Positions 36,043 to 43,672 of a stretch of DNA of 64,000 nt are shown piece by piece. This stretch comes from Coriobacteriia bacterium (GTDB lineage Bacteria > Actinomycetota > Coriobacteriia > Coriobacteriales > UMGS124): positions 1 through 64,000 of the forward strand of contig JAGZEG010000010.1 in assembly GCA_018368455.1 (NCBI GenBank), in the 5' to 3' direction. How positions within the stretch are numbered: the stretch's first letter is position 1; each line of letters starts with the position of its first letter. The position numbers were made by a program, and so were the translations under genes. The notes under the pieces were generated by a model. It searched no databases. It worked only from the letters and a program-made list of their open reading frames with translations, and was not told the origin of the DNA.

Positions 36043-36306
36043 TTAGCCTCGACGCTCGCGGTTGCCGCTGACGACGGCTACCGTGTAGGGGACGAGCGCC
36101 ATCTCGCGGGCGCGCTTAATGGCCATGGCCATCTCGTGCTGGTGCTGGCGGCAAGCACCCGTCACGCGACGGGGCTTGATCTTGCCGCGGTCAGTCATGT
36201 ACTTGCGCAGCAGCTGCACGTCCTTGTAGTCGATGAACTCGACGCGGTCCTTGCAGAGCTGGCAGGCCTTCTTGTGAGGCTGACGAGCGAAATCTTGCTG
36301 AGCCAT
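36043..36306 (-). CDS. rpsR: 30S ribosomal protein S18
   Basis: This 87-residue S18 has KKACQLCKDRVEFIDYKDV and a distal CRQHQHEM, so the Cys/His set suits the zinc-binding form. The RGKIKPRRVTGACR core is intact. The ATG at 36306 is chosen because AAGGAGGT is nine bases upstream; the ATG at 36315 would abut it. The partner protein S6 is encoded upstream. Confidence 0.96.
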   Translation of the reverse strand: MAQQDFARQPHKKACQLCKDRVEFIDYKDVQLLRKYMTDRGKIKPRRVTGACRQHQHEMAMAIKRAREMALVPYTVAVVSGNRERRG

Positions 36307-36402
36307 GATGTGCATACCTCCTTCCGCTGTGTGCGGGGTTATGCACCCGTCGACCATCTCTCATGCGAGCAGCCGAACAGGTGCGAGTTTTCGACAAGCC
36401 CC

Positions 36403-36879
36403 TTAGAAGGGAATCTCGTCGTCGTAAGTCGTATCCATGGGCGGCTGCTGCAGGGGAGCGGCGCTGTACGCCGGGGCCTGCGGGGCATATCCGCCCTGTG
36501 AGGGAGCGCCGCCCTGGTCGGCATAGCCGCCCTGGCCTGCGCCCTGCGAGCGCGACGGCAGCTCGATCTCGTCGACGATGACTTCGATCTTGCTGCGCTT
36601 CTGGCCATCCTTGCCGTCCCAGCTGCTCCAGCGCAGTCGACCCTCGATGCACACGAGCATCCCCTTGGTGAGGATGCGGCCCAGGGAGTCAGCCCTGTTC
36701 CCGAACATCGTGCAGTCGATGAAGTTCGTGTAGTCTTCCCACTGGCCGGTCTGCTGGTTGCGGCGTCGGTCGTTGACGGCGACGCCCAGGCCCATGACCG
36801 TGGTGCCGCCGGCGGTCGCGCGGACCTCGGGGTCACGCGTGAGACGACCGCTGATGATGACGCGATTGATGTTGCTCAT
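36403..36879 (-). CDS. ssb: single-stranded DNA-binding protein
   Basis: This 158-residue SSB has the OB-fold start INRVIISGRLTRDPEVR and the FIDCTMFGNRAD and KGMLVCIEGRLR strands. A glycine/glutamine/alanine-rich linker follows, then the acidic tip MDTTYDDEIPF that binds partner proteins. The ATG at 36879 has GAGGAG about ten bases upstream. Placement between rpsF and rpsR is the usual order. Confidence 0.96.
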   Translation of the reverse strand: MSNINRVIISGRLTRDPEVRATAGGTTVMGLGVAVNDRRRNQQTGQWEDYTNFIDCTMFGNRADSLGRILTKGMLVCIEGRLRWSSWDGKDGQKRSKIEVIVDEIELPSRSQGAGQGGYADQGGAPSQGGYAPQAPAYSAAPLQQPPMDTTYDDEIPF

Positions 36880-36926
36880 ACGCCCACAACTCCTCACATT
36901 CCACCTGCGCGCTCACGCGCGCGTGC

Positions 36927-37226
36927 CTACGCCACGTCCTTGTCGTCGCGACGAACGATCATGTGACGGATCACGTCGTCGGAGATGCGCAGGATGCGGT
37001 CCAGCTCGGCAATGTTGGTGGGATCAGCGTGGAAGTTGATCAGGGTGTAATCGCCCTCGGTCAGGTGGTCGATGGGGAACGCGAGCTTGCGCTTGCCCCA
37101 CGAGTCGACGTCGTCGACAACGCCACCGTTCTCCGTAATGGCGATGTCGATCTTCTTCATAACGCCGGCGCGAGCCTCGTCGGTGATGGACGGGTTCACA
37201 AAGAACAGCAGTTCATAAGCCTTCAT
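36927..37226 (-). CDS. rpsF: 30S ribosomal protein S6
   Basis: This 99-residue S6 begins MKAYELLFFVNPSITDEARA and includes VDDVDSWGKRKLAFPIDHLTEGDY. It pairs with S18 on the small-subunit platform. AGAGGAGGTGACACC precedes the ATG. It heads the operon; a promoter and a possible autoregulatory leader lie upstream. Confidence 0.96.
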   Translation of the reverse strand: MKAYELLFFVNPSITDEARAGVMKKIDIAITENGGVVDDVDSWGKRKLAFPIDHLTEGDYTLINFHADPTNIAELDRILRISDDVIRHMIVRRDDKDVA

Positions 37227-37252
37227 GGTGTCACCTCCTCTGGGCTAAAGTG

Positions 37253-37285
37253 GCCCCGAGACTCATGAAGGCAGACGCCCGGGGC
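37253..37285 (-). promoter_or_regulatory. leader stem upstream of rpsF
   Basis: GCCCCG (37253-37258 on the plus strand: gccccg) pairs with CGGGGC (37280-37285) across about 21 bases in the rpsF leader. In many bacteria an S6:S18 complex binds a structured rpsF leader to repress it. The key CCG bulge was not established here. Confidence 0.35.
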
Positions 37286-37301
37286 AGGGAATGACCAATC
37301 T

Positions 37302-37330
37302 ACTCTACTCTGTCCCGTTCTCCCGAGCAA
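37302..37330 (-). promoter_or_regulatory. candidate promoter of the rpsF operon
   Basis: TTGCTC and TAGAGT are separated by 17 bases, about 75 bases before the rpsF start. The -35 is weak, but position and spacing are right. Confidence 0.45.
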
Positions 37331-37473
37331 GTCATTCGGTCTCTCCCACGACGTTTCCATATGTTCGCGCCCTATCAGCGTACACCCCGACGTCTGACAC
37401 GGGCCTCATGCCAATCTGACGGCGCCCTGACACGCAACTGACCCCGAGAAAAAAAACCTTCTGGCACGCAAAA

Positions 37474-37500
37474 CCCCGACCGGCCTATCGCCGATCGGGG
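37474..37500 (-). terminator. terminator after pstS
   Basis: CCCCGA(C)CGGC pairs with GCCGATCGGGG, with one G-U pair on the minus strand, followed there by TTTTGCG. Confidence 0.75.
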
Positions 37501-37533
37501 CTGGGAGTACATCGTTTTGTTTTGGCGCGCTGT

Positions 37534-38493
37534 TTAGAGCTCAGTGACCTCGCCCTTGGCGTTCTTCTCGACCTTCATGCCCGTCATCGGGATGTAGCCC
37601 ATCTTCTCGACAAGCTCGCCCTGGACCTTGTCGGAGAGCATGTACTCGATGAAGTCCTTCGTGGCCTGATCGGCATCCTTCGAGATGTACATGTGCTCGT
37701 AGGCCCAGATCTTCCACTCGCCCGACTCGACGCTCGCCGCAGCAGGCTCGACGCCATCGACCTTGAGAGCGGTGAACTTGGCACCCTCGAAGTAGGAGAA
37801 GGCCAGGTAGCTGATCGCACCGGGCGTCTCGGCAACCATCTTGGCAACCGTGCCGGAGGAATCCTGCTCCTGGGCCGTCATGGCCTCGTCGCCACCGAGA
37901 ACAGCGGCCTCGAACGTGGCGCGCGTGCCCGAACCCGCAGCACGGTTGATGACGGTGATAGCCTCGTCGTTGCCGCCGAGATCCTTCCAGTTCGTGATGT
38001 TGCCCGTGAAGATGGCCTTCAGATCCTCCATCTTCACGTCGCTCACGCCGCAGTCGGCGTTGACGATCGGGCCCATGCCCACAACGCAGACCTTGTTGTC
38101 GACGAGGTTGGCCGGATCGATGTCCTTCTCCTCGGCGAACAGGTCAGAGTTGCCGATCTGAACGGCGCCCTGGGAAACCTGGGAAAGACCCGTACCAGAA
38201 CCGCCACCCTGAACGCTGATCTGGACGTTCGTGTACTCAGCCGTGTACTGCTCGGCAGCGGCCTCGGCAAGGGGCTGCAGGGCCGTGGAGCCCACAGCGG
38301 TGATGCTGCCGGCAGCAACCTCGGTCTTGTTCCAGACGTTCGCGGCGTCCTTAGCAGCGGAAGCACCCTTGTCCTTGGCGGAGGAGGCGGCCTCGGCGGC
38401 GAAGGCGTTCGCGCTCATGACACCCAGGCCTGCAACAGCAGCAACGCCGGCGGCCATGCCGAGGAACGAACGGCGAGACATCGAATCAGTCAT
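37534..38493 (-). CDS. pstS: phosphate-binding protein of the Pst transporter
   Basis: This 319-residue protein has an N-terminal twin-arginine-like signal (SRRSFLGMAAGVAAVAGLGV). Its substrate-binding fold shows GSTALQPLAEAAAEQY, GGGSGTGLSQV and INRAAGSGTR, typical of PstS phosphate contacts. It has no lipobox, so how it is retained is unclear; Tat export would be unusual for PstS. Transcriptionally it lies downstream of pstC-pstA, separated by a terminator and 760 bases of repeats. The ATG at 38493 has GAAGAAGGG upstream. Confidence 0.9.
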   Translation of the reverse strand: MTDSMSRRSFLGMAAGVAAVAGLGVMSANAFAAEAASSAKDKGASAAKDAANVWNKTEVAAGSITAVGSTALQPLAEAAAEQYTAEYTNVQISVQGGGSGTGLSQVSQGAVQIGNSDLFAEEKDIDPANLVDNKVCVVGMGPIVNADCGVSDVKMEDLKAIFTGNITNWKDLGGNDEAITVINRAAGSGTRATFEAAVLGGDEAMTAQEQDSSGTVAKMVAETPGAISYLAFSYFEGAKFTALKVDGVEPAAASVESGEWKIWAYEHMYISKDADQATKDFIEYMLSDKVQGELVEKMGYIPMTGMKVEKNAKGEVTEL

Positions 38494-38629
38494 GCGTGAA
38501 ACCCTTCTTCTCTGGGTTGCGGGCAGGCGTTCCACCCGTGCCGAGCCCCGCCGGTCGGCGGAGCCCTTGTGACCTTTCGCTGCCTAGGATAGGGAGTGCT
38601 GCTCGCCGGAAGATGCTCGTCGACGGAGC

Positions 38630-38719
38630 GTTACCCTGCGCTGACGAGGCCTTACATACCGATGAACTTTAGGTAACTCCGACGTTACGGCATACGCTGT
38701 CCCTTCGTTGTTTACCTGC
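38630..38719. promoter_or_regulatory. GTTACC motifs upstream of pstS, candidate Pho operator
   Basis: GTTACC (38630), GGTAAC (38672) and TTTACCT (38711) lie upstream of pstS. The same motifs occur upstream of pstC (AGGTAAACGTTACG at 41361, GTTACC at 41423). Recurrence before both pst units suggests a shared response-regulator site. Confidence 0.35.
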
Positions 38720-38876
38720 GGCGATGGCGTTGCAAAGACATGGCGGCCCGCACGTCCTTTACATGCCGTGCGCATTTGCGCCACATATCCGCAAAGGAAG
38801 GGCATATCCAGTCCGAGCAAGCCTCCACCGGCCGGCGTTCGCGCTCGGACCAGCCCGGGATGGTCACTAATGCCGC

Positions 38877-38941
38877 CTGTGCAAGGTTTTGCAAACCGCG
38901 CGTCTGAAAATGGGCGCGTTTTGCGTCTGTGCAAGGTTTGC
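38877..38941 (+). repeat. intergenic repeat, forward copy
   Basis: CTGTGCAAGGTTTTGC recurs 50 bases later as CTGTGCAAGGTTTGC. Between lies CGTCTGAAAATGGGCGCG. A diverged reverse-oriented copy lies at 39034-39094. Confidence 0.65.
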
Positions 38942-39033
38942 TTAGCTTGGTCTGCGCATCATTCCCGCTTGTCCCGAGCGTCACCTGCGGAAACGCTGCA
39001 CCGCATACCTCCGCCATCCTTTGGGCATCCCGC

Positions 39034-39094
39034 AAACACCGCACAGCCGTGATTTGCGCCCACTTTCAGCGCCTCGATTTGCAAAATGCTGCAG
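39034..39094 (-). repeat. intergenic repeat, reverse copy
   Basis: On the minus strand TGCAGCATTTTGCAAATCG, then GGCGCTGAAAGTGGGCGC and CTGTGC. This aligns with the forward copy at 38877. The stretch between the copies has no convincing gene. Confidence 0.6.
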
Positions 39095-39170
39095 CACCGA
39101 CGAAATTGACCAACCCCATACGCTTCTCCTAGCGTCAGATCTCATCGCCGCAACAAGCTGCAAAACAAAA

Positions 39171-39208
39171 CCGGCCCCTCCCCGCGTTCAACACGCGGGG
39201 AGGGGCCG
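39171..39208 (-). terminator. terminator after pstA
   Basis: A 17-bp GC-rich stem (CCGGCCCCTCCCCGCGT and its complement) is followed on the minus strand by TTTTGTTTTG. Confidence 0.9.
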
Positions 39209-39254
39209 GGATCTTGCGTGGCGGAGAGGCGTCGCAGCAGCGAGCGCCCCTCAG

Positions 39255-40220
39255 TTACTCCGCAGCTGTGAGCTTCCGGCTGGCCGCTCGCCCGATGAAA
39301 CGCGCTCCCAGATTGAACGCCAGGATGCAGATCATCAGCACGGCAGCAGTGCCGTTGGACACGGCATCGAGGTCAGGCACGACGCCCTCGCTATTGATCT
39401 TCCAGATGTGCACAGCCAGCGTCTCGGCCGGACGCATGAGATTCCACGGACAGGCCGGACTCGACAGGTCAAAGTTGCCAAAGTCAAGCGACGGGGCGGA
39501 CTGGCCTGCCGTATAGATGAGCGCCGCAGCCTCGCCGAACACGCGGCCAGCCGACAGGATGACGCCCGTCACAATGCCGGGAAGGGCAGCGGGCAGCAGA
39601 ATGCGAACCGTAGTCTCCCAGCGGGACAGGCCCAGAGCCAGGCCCGCCTCGCGCTGGGCGTCGGGCACGGCCTCGAGCGACTGCTGCATGACGCGCACGA
39701 GAATCGGCAGGTTGAACATCGTCAACGCGATAGCACCCGACAGGATGGAGAAGTTCCACTTGAAATAGATAACGAACAGCAGGAAGCCAAAGAGGCCCAC
39801 GACAATGGACGGCAGCGACGACAGAGCCTCGATGAGCGTCTTGAGCACGTGCGTAAGCCTGTTGTCGGGAGCGTATTCCGACAGATAGATTGCCGCGCCC
39901 AAAGAGATGGGCACGCTGACGAGCAGCGTCAACACCAGCAGGTAAAACGAGTTGAACAACTCGGGGCCGATGCCGCCGCCCTCCTTGAACTGCTCGGGAT
40001 CACTCGTTAGAAAGCTCCAGCTCAGATGCGGAACACCTTGTACGAGAATCCCACCGACAAGGACGACAACGAGCAGGCAGACAAGGCCCACGACGACAGC
40101 GAACACGCCTGTCGCAATCTTGTCGGAACGAATCTGCGAGCGCGTCTCTTCAACAAGCTGGCGCGCAGCAGGGGAGAGGTTCGCAGTTCCCTTGGGGGTG
40201 CCGTTATTTGAGGTAGCCAT
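39255..40220 (-). CDS. pstA: phosphate ABC transporter permease PstA
   Basis: This 321-residue permease has six predicted membrane segments and the ABC-permease EAA-type loop EAVPDAQREAGLALGLSRWETTVRILLPAALPGI. With PstC it forms the membrane channel for high-affinity phosphate uptake. It starts 15 bases after pstC. No pstB ATPase gene follows; a terminator does. Confidence 0.93.
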   Translation of the reverse strand: MATSNNGTPKGTANLSPAARQLVEETRSQIRSDKIATGVFAVVVGLVCLLVVVLVGGILVQGVPHLSWSFLTSDPEQFKEGGGIGPELFNSFYLLVLTLLVSVPISLGAAIYLSEYAPDNRLTHVLKTLIEALSSLPSIVVGLFGFLLFVIYFKWNFSILSGAIALTMFNLPILVRVMQQSLEAVPDAQREAGLALGLSRWETTVRILLPAALPGIVTGVILSAGRVFGEAAALIYTAGQSAPSLDFGNFDLSSPACPWNLMRPAETLAVHIWKINSEGVVPDLDAVSNGTAAVLMICILAFNLGARFIGRAASRKLTAAE

Positions 40221-40235
40221 TGGTATGTGCGCCCC

Positions 40236-41252
40236 TTACGCCTTGACGGTGCTCTTGTGGCCGATGAGATGGATGATCGCGATGAACACAAGCGACATGA
40301 TCATGAGCAGCATCGCCAGCGTCCACAGCGCGTCATTCTGCACGGTGCCCGACACGGTGTTGCCCATGCCCATCGTCAGCACGCTCGTAAGCGTCGATGC
40401 AGGCGTGAACAGGCCCGTCGGCATAAGTGCCGCGTTGCCGATGACCATCTGCACGGCAAGCGCCTCGCCAAACGCGCGCGTCAGGCCCAAGATGACAGCC
40501 GTTCCCAGAGCAGGCAGGGCGCTACGCAACACGACGCGATAAATCGTCTGCCAGCGTGTGGAGCCCAGGCCGTAGGCACCCTCGCGATAGTCCTGAGGAA
40601 CGGCGGCCAGAGCATCGATGGAAAGGGAGGTGATCGTCGGCATGATCATGAGGGCAAGCACGATGGAGCCCGAGAAGATGCCGTATCCCGTGCCGCCAGC
40701 AAAGCTGCGGGTAAACGAAACGATAACCGTCAAGCCGATGAGACCGTAAACGACAGACGGGATACCGACGAGCAGCTCGATGAACGGCTGGAACACCTTG
40801 CGCCCGAAGCCAGGCGCGATCTCGGAAACGAAGATGGCGCAGCATAGGGAAACAGGCAGGGCAATGAGAACGGCAAGCAGTGACACGGAGAACGATCCGA
40901 CGATCATAGGCAGCGAGCCCAGATAAGGCAGGCCGGTCGTCTCGTCAACCGAGCTGGGTGACCACCTCGTGCCCGTGAGAAACGCCAGGGGAGACACGCC
41001 ATCGGACAGAAACGTGGCGAGGCCCTTCTGGGCAACCATGAAGATGAGCGACAGCACGAGAATGACCATCACGGCGATGCAAATACCGGAGACGGTCTTG
41101 CCCAACGTCTCTACACGCCTCTTGGGCATCACGGACTTGATGTCGCAGCCGGCGCCGAACGATGTAGAGAAGTCAGCCTTCGGTGCAGGCCCTCCCACCG
41201 GAGCCGGCCTTTCCCGGCCCGCAGCCCCGTCGATCATATCGTGCTCTGTCAT
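40236..41252 (-). CDS. pstC: phosphate ABC transporter permease PstC
   Basis: This 338-residue permease has a soluble N-terminus of about 60 residues, six membrane segments, and the cytoplasmic loop AAVPQDYREGAYGLGSTRWQTIYRVVLRSALPAL. LPSVVYGLIGL-type sequence in the periplasmic-facing part fits PstC. The ATG at 41252 is preferred; an upstream extension to 41348 lacks similarity. GTTACC motifs 110-170 bases upstream may be Pho-regulated. Confidence 0.92.
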   Translation of the reverse strand: MTEHDMIDGAAGRERPAPVGGPAPKADFSTSFGAGCDIKSVMPKRRVETLGKTVSGICIAVMVILVLSLIFMVAQKGLATFLSDGVSPLAFLTGTRWSPSSVDETTGLPYLGSLPMIVGSFSVSLLAVLIALPVSLCCAIFVSEIAPGFGRKVFQPFIELLVGIPSVVYGLIGLTVIVSFTRSFAGGTGYGIFSGSIVLALMIMPTITSLSIDALAAVPQDYREGAYGLGSTRWQTIYRVVLRSALPALGTAVILGLTRAFGEALAVQMVIGNAALMPTGLFTPASTLTSVLTMGMGNTVSGTVQNDALWTLAMLLMIMSLVFIAIIHLIGHKSTVKA

Positions 41253-41478
41253 AGGTCCCATCCCGCTCGCAAACGTCCCCGCAGCGCAGGCAACGGGGAA
41301 AGCCCATTCCGGGCTTTGCGGGCAGCATAGGAAGGAACAACGGCTCATAAAAGGCCGTTCAGGTAAACGTTACGCCGGGGTGATGTGGGCTTACGAAGCC
41401 CTGACGTTGCGATGGCCGCGACGTTACCCCGCGCCCCCGATTGTGAACATGCTGCGCTCGAGGGCGCGGGGATACCGC

Positions 41479-42024
41479 CTACGCGAGGGGGGCGTCCTCT
41501 TCAGAACGGGGAGCTTCCTCGGCCTCGACGGGCTCGTCGTCAGCAAACTCCTCAGCGTCGGAGGTCTCCTCGTCCTTGAGCATCGCCAGGCCGCTGACAA
41601 TCGGCTTCGTGCCAGCCGGATAGAGCTGGGCCTCCGAACCGATGTAGCCATACGTGGGGTCAAACGTGTAGCTACCGTCGGCCTCGCGTGTGTAGATCAT
41701 GGCCAGCGCGTCAGCCTTGGCGGCGCCGCGGCCCGCGACCTCAACGATGATAGCGTCAAGCGTGCCGTCGTCCGTGTCGATGTAGCCGTCGTAGGCAAGC
41801 GCATAGCCCTCGGGCATGTCGGTGGCGAGCAGGCCCTTCACCGACTCGCGAATGGCGTCGGGGCTGTCTCCCTCATGCGCGTTAACCTCAAGGCCCTCGT
41901 CGACGACCGTCACCGTAAACGGCTGGAAGCCACCGTTAGACGAGAGATATTGCTGGGCCTCGTCAAACGCGTAGTCCATGGCGCGCTGCACGTTGTCGCT
42001 GATGTCGAGCGTGATCTGTTCCAT
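41479..42024 (-). CDS. acidic hypothetical protein
   Basis: This 181-residue protein is strongly acidic, with a glutamate/aspartate-rich tail. No domain is recognised. The central EGYALAYDGYIDTDDG, followed by DAIIVEVAGRG and ALAMIY, resembles a segment of 53225-53722, so the two may be distant paralogues. It is probably cytoplasmic. Confidence 0.7.
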   Translation of the reverse strand: MEQITLDISDNVQRAMDYAFDEAQQYLSSNGGFQPFTVTVVDEGLEVNAHEGDSPDAIRESVKGLLATDMPEGYALAYDGYIDTDDGTLDAIIVEVAGRGAAKADALAMIYTREADGSYTFDPTYGYIGSEAQLYPAGTKPIVSGLAMLKDEETSDAEEFADDEPVEAEEAPRSEEDAPLA

Positions 42025-42078
42025 TGGGTACTCCTGTCATTCCGACGATGCATTCGATGGCAGATACCATATACGAAA

Positions 42079-42106
42079 AAGGGTCCGACTGGGATGTCGG
42101 GCCCTT
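42079..42106 (-). terminator. terminator before the acidic hypothetical gene
   Basis: AAGGGTCCGAC pairs with GTCGGGCCCTT, followed on the minus strand by TTTTTCG. It is the last of three terminators after the tRNA-Ser genes. Confidence 0.75.
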
Positions 42107-42124
42107 GGCGTCGCATTAACAAAA

Positions 42125-42146
42125 AACCCGGCTGTTATGCCGGGTT
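42125..42146 (-). terminator. duplicated tRNA-type terminator
   Basis: AACCCGGC/GCCGGGTT stem followed on the minus strand by TTTTTTG. It is nearly a copy of the terminator at 42315-42336. Confidence 0.8.
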
Positions 42147-42310
42147 TGAAAGTAAAGCTGGCGGAGGGGGAGGGATTCCACGCCTGCCTTCGGCAGCCGC
42201 ACCTTGCTTCGTTCGCTTCGCTCTCTCGCCCGCTCGCTACGAACGGCACACTGCGCCCTTCGCTTAACGCTCGCGCCCTCACGGGTTCGAATCCCATCGA
42301 CTCGCATTAA
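42147..42310 (-). other. mosaic of tRNA fragments
   Basis: One end repeats the last bases of tRNA-Ser plus CCA (TGGCGGAGGGGGAGGGATT on the plus strand) and the same terminator. The other end holds a T-arm-like GGGTTCGAATCCC. The middle cannot fold as a complete tRNA by eye. This looks like an integration or recombination scar at the tRNA-Ser gene. Confidence 0.55.
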
Positions 42311-42314
42311 CAAA

Positions 42315-42336
42315 AACCCGGCCAATTAGCCGGGTT
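42315..42336 (-). terminator. terminator after tRNA-Ser
   Basis: AACCCGGC pairs with GCCGGGTT, followed on the minus strand by TTTTTG. Confidence 0.8.
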
Positions 42337-42348
42337 CGAAAGTAAAAC

Positions 42349-42441
42349 TGGCGGAGGGGGAGGGATTCGAACCCTCGTAGCCGGGAGTACCGGCTAAACG
42401 GTTTTCGAGACCGCCGCATTCAACCACTCTGCCACCCCTCC
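42349..42441 (-). tRNA. tRNA-Ser (CGA)
   Basis: A 93-base gene including CCA. The anticodon loop is CTCGAAA; a long variable arm (GCCGGTACTCCCGGC) is typical of serine tRNA. The acceptor stem pairs GGAGGGG with CCCCTCC. Confidence 0.93.
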
Positions 42442-42489
42442 GTGGGGTGAGGCAGCGCGCCCATCTCTGAGCGCGCTGCCGGAATTCTC

Positions 42490-42580
42490 TGGCGGAGAGC
42501 TGGGGATTTGAACCCCAGAGACGGTTTTGCCGCCTACACGATTTCCAATCGTGCTCCTTCGGCCACTCGGACAGCTCTCC
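42490..42580 (-). tRNA. tRNA-Ser (GGA)
   Basis: A 91-base gene including CCA. The anticodon region is TTGGAAA and a long variable arm is present. The acceptor stem pairs GGAGAGC with GCTCTCC. It lies about 50 bases upstream of the tRNA-Ser (CGA) gene. Confidence 0.93.
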
Positions 42581-42757
42581 AATCGAAATAGCAGAGGTAT
42601 TATACCTAAGACGAAGGCAACAGAGCAGAGATTCTTCCAAATCCGCAATACCTCGTCCAATCCACCACGTTTCGCCATATACAATCACTGAGGTGCGACA
42701 TCGGGCCCGAAATGCGGAGCCCTACGGATTCGCTGAGTCGGACTTGGAGGACTCGCC

Positions 42758-43672
42758 ATGGGAACGTTCGGCCTCTTCTTGCTATCCGATGTCGGCGGCT
42801 CGGGCTTCCCCCAAGCCATCGTCGATGCTGTCACCACGACGATCGACCCGCACGTCTCCATCGCCGCCATGCCCTGGATCCTCGAATACGCCGCCGTCGT
42901 CGCCGGTGCCATCTCTGGCGCCATGGTCGCTGTCGATCGCCGGCTCGACATCGTCGGCGTCATCGTTCTCGCCATGGTCACGAGTCTGGGCGGCGGTCTG
43001 CTACGCGACATGGCGCTGCCAACAGACCAGATCTACATGCTCGACAGCCCAAGCACGATGATCACGAGCACGGTTGTTGCCCTGATCGTATTCTTCTTCC
43101 GATCAGCGTTTCGGCGCCTCGACGGACTCGTTTTCTTCTTCGACATCCTTGCGGTTGCGCTGTTTGCCTACGCGGGCGCGGACAAAACGTTGCGCCTGGA
43201 CTACGGCTTTCTCCCCTGTGTCCTCATGGGCACGATCACAGCGGTGGGCGGCGGCATGCTGCGCGACATCTGCCTGGGCGAGGTGCCCGGCATCTTCAAG
43301 GGGAGCAACTACTACGCCATCACCGCCGTCGCCGGTTCGGCCGTATATATGGGGCTCGTCGAGGCGCATGTCGTGAAGGCGCTGGCAGCCTTTGCCTGCG
43401 TCGTCGTCACCGTGGGATTACGCTACGCCTCAGTGAAGTTCAACCTGCAAACGACGGCGCCCGTCGACCTGACCCCACGCGTTGCCGGACCCCTCAAGCA
43501 AGCATGGCACACCATCCGCCACAGCAAGGACAATCCCCTTGCCGCCCATCGAGACGAGACCACCCAGGACGAACGACCGGGGCAAACGGGAGCGATGCCC
43601 GCCGTCAAGCCAGGCTTCCGTCTTCAGCGACACGACGGGGACGTCAACAGGCCAGATAACGACGCGAAGTAG
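42758..43672 (+). CDS. trimeric intracellular cation (TRIC) channel family protein
   Basis: This 304-residue protein has seven hydrophobic segments and the two internally repeated glycine-rich motifs of the family: TSLGGGLLRDM near residue 85 and TAVGGGMLRDI near 165. Bacterial homologues (YicG/YadS, UPF0126) conduct cations or small molecules. A hydrophilic tail of about 65 residues is unusual. It converges directly on the PrsA-like gene with no gap. Confidence 0.88.
   Translation: MGTFGLFLLSDVGGSGFPQAIVDAVTTTIDPHVSIAAMPWILEYAAVVAGAISGAMVAVDRRLDIVGVIVLAMVTSLGGGLLRDMALPTDQIYMLDSPSTMITSTVVALIVFFFRSAFRRLDGLVFFFDILAVALFAYAGADKTLRLDYGFLPCVLMGTITAVGGGMLRDICLGEVPGIFKGSNYYAITAVAGSAVYMGLVEAHVVKALAAFACVVVTVGLRYASVKFNLQTTAPVDLTPRVAGPLKQAWHTIRHSKDNPLAAHRDETTQDERPGQTGAMPAVKPGFRLQRHDGDVNRPDNDAK

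Noticed and set aside
38712..39044. 110-codon minus-strand frame in the pst gap
   Set aside because: It overlaps the repeat copies, has no good ribosome-binding site and no recognisable domain.
42147..42310. Third tRNA gene
   Set aside because: Only 3'-end and T-arm-like pieces are present. No anticodon arm or full acceptor stem could be folded.
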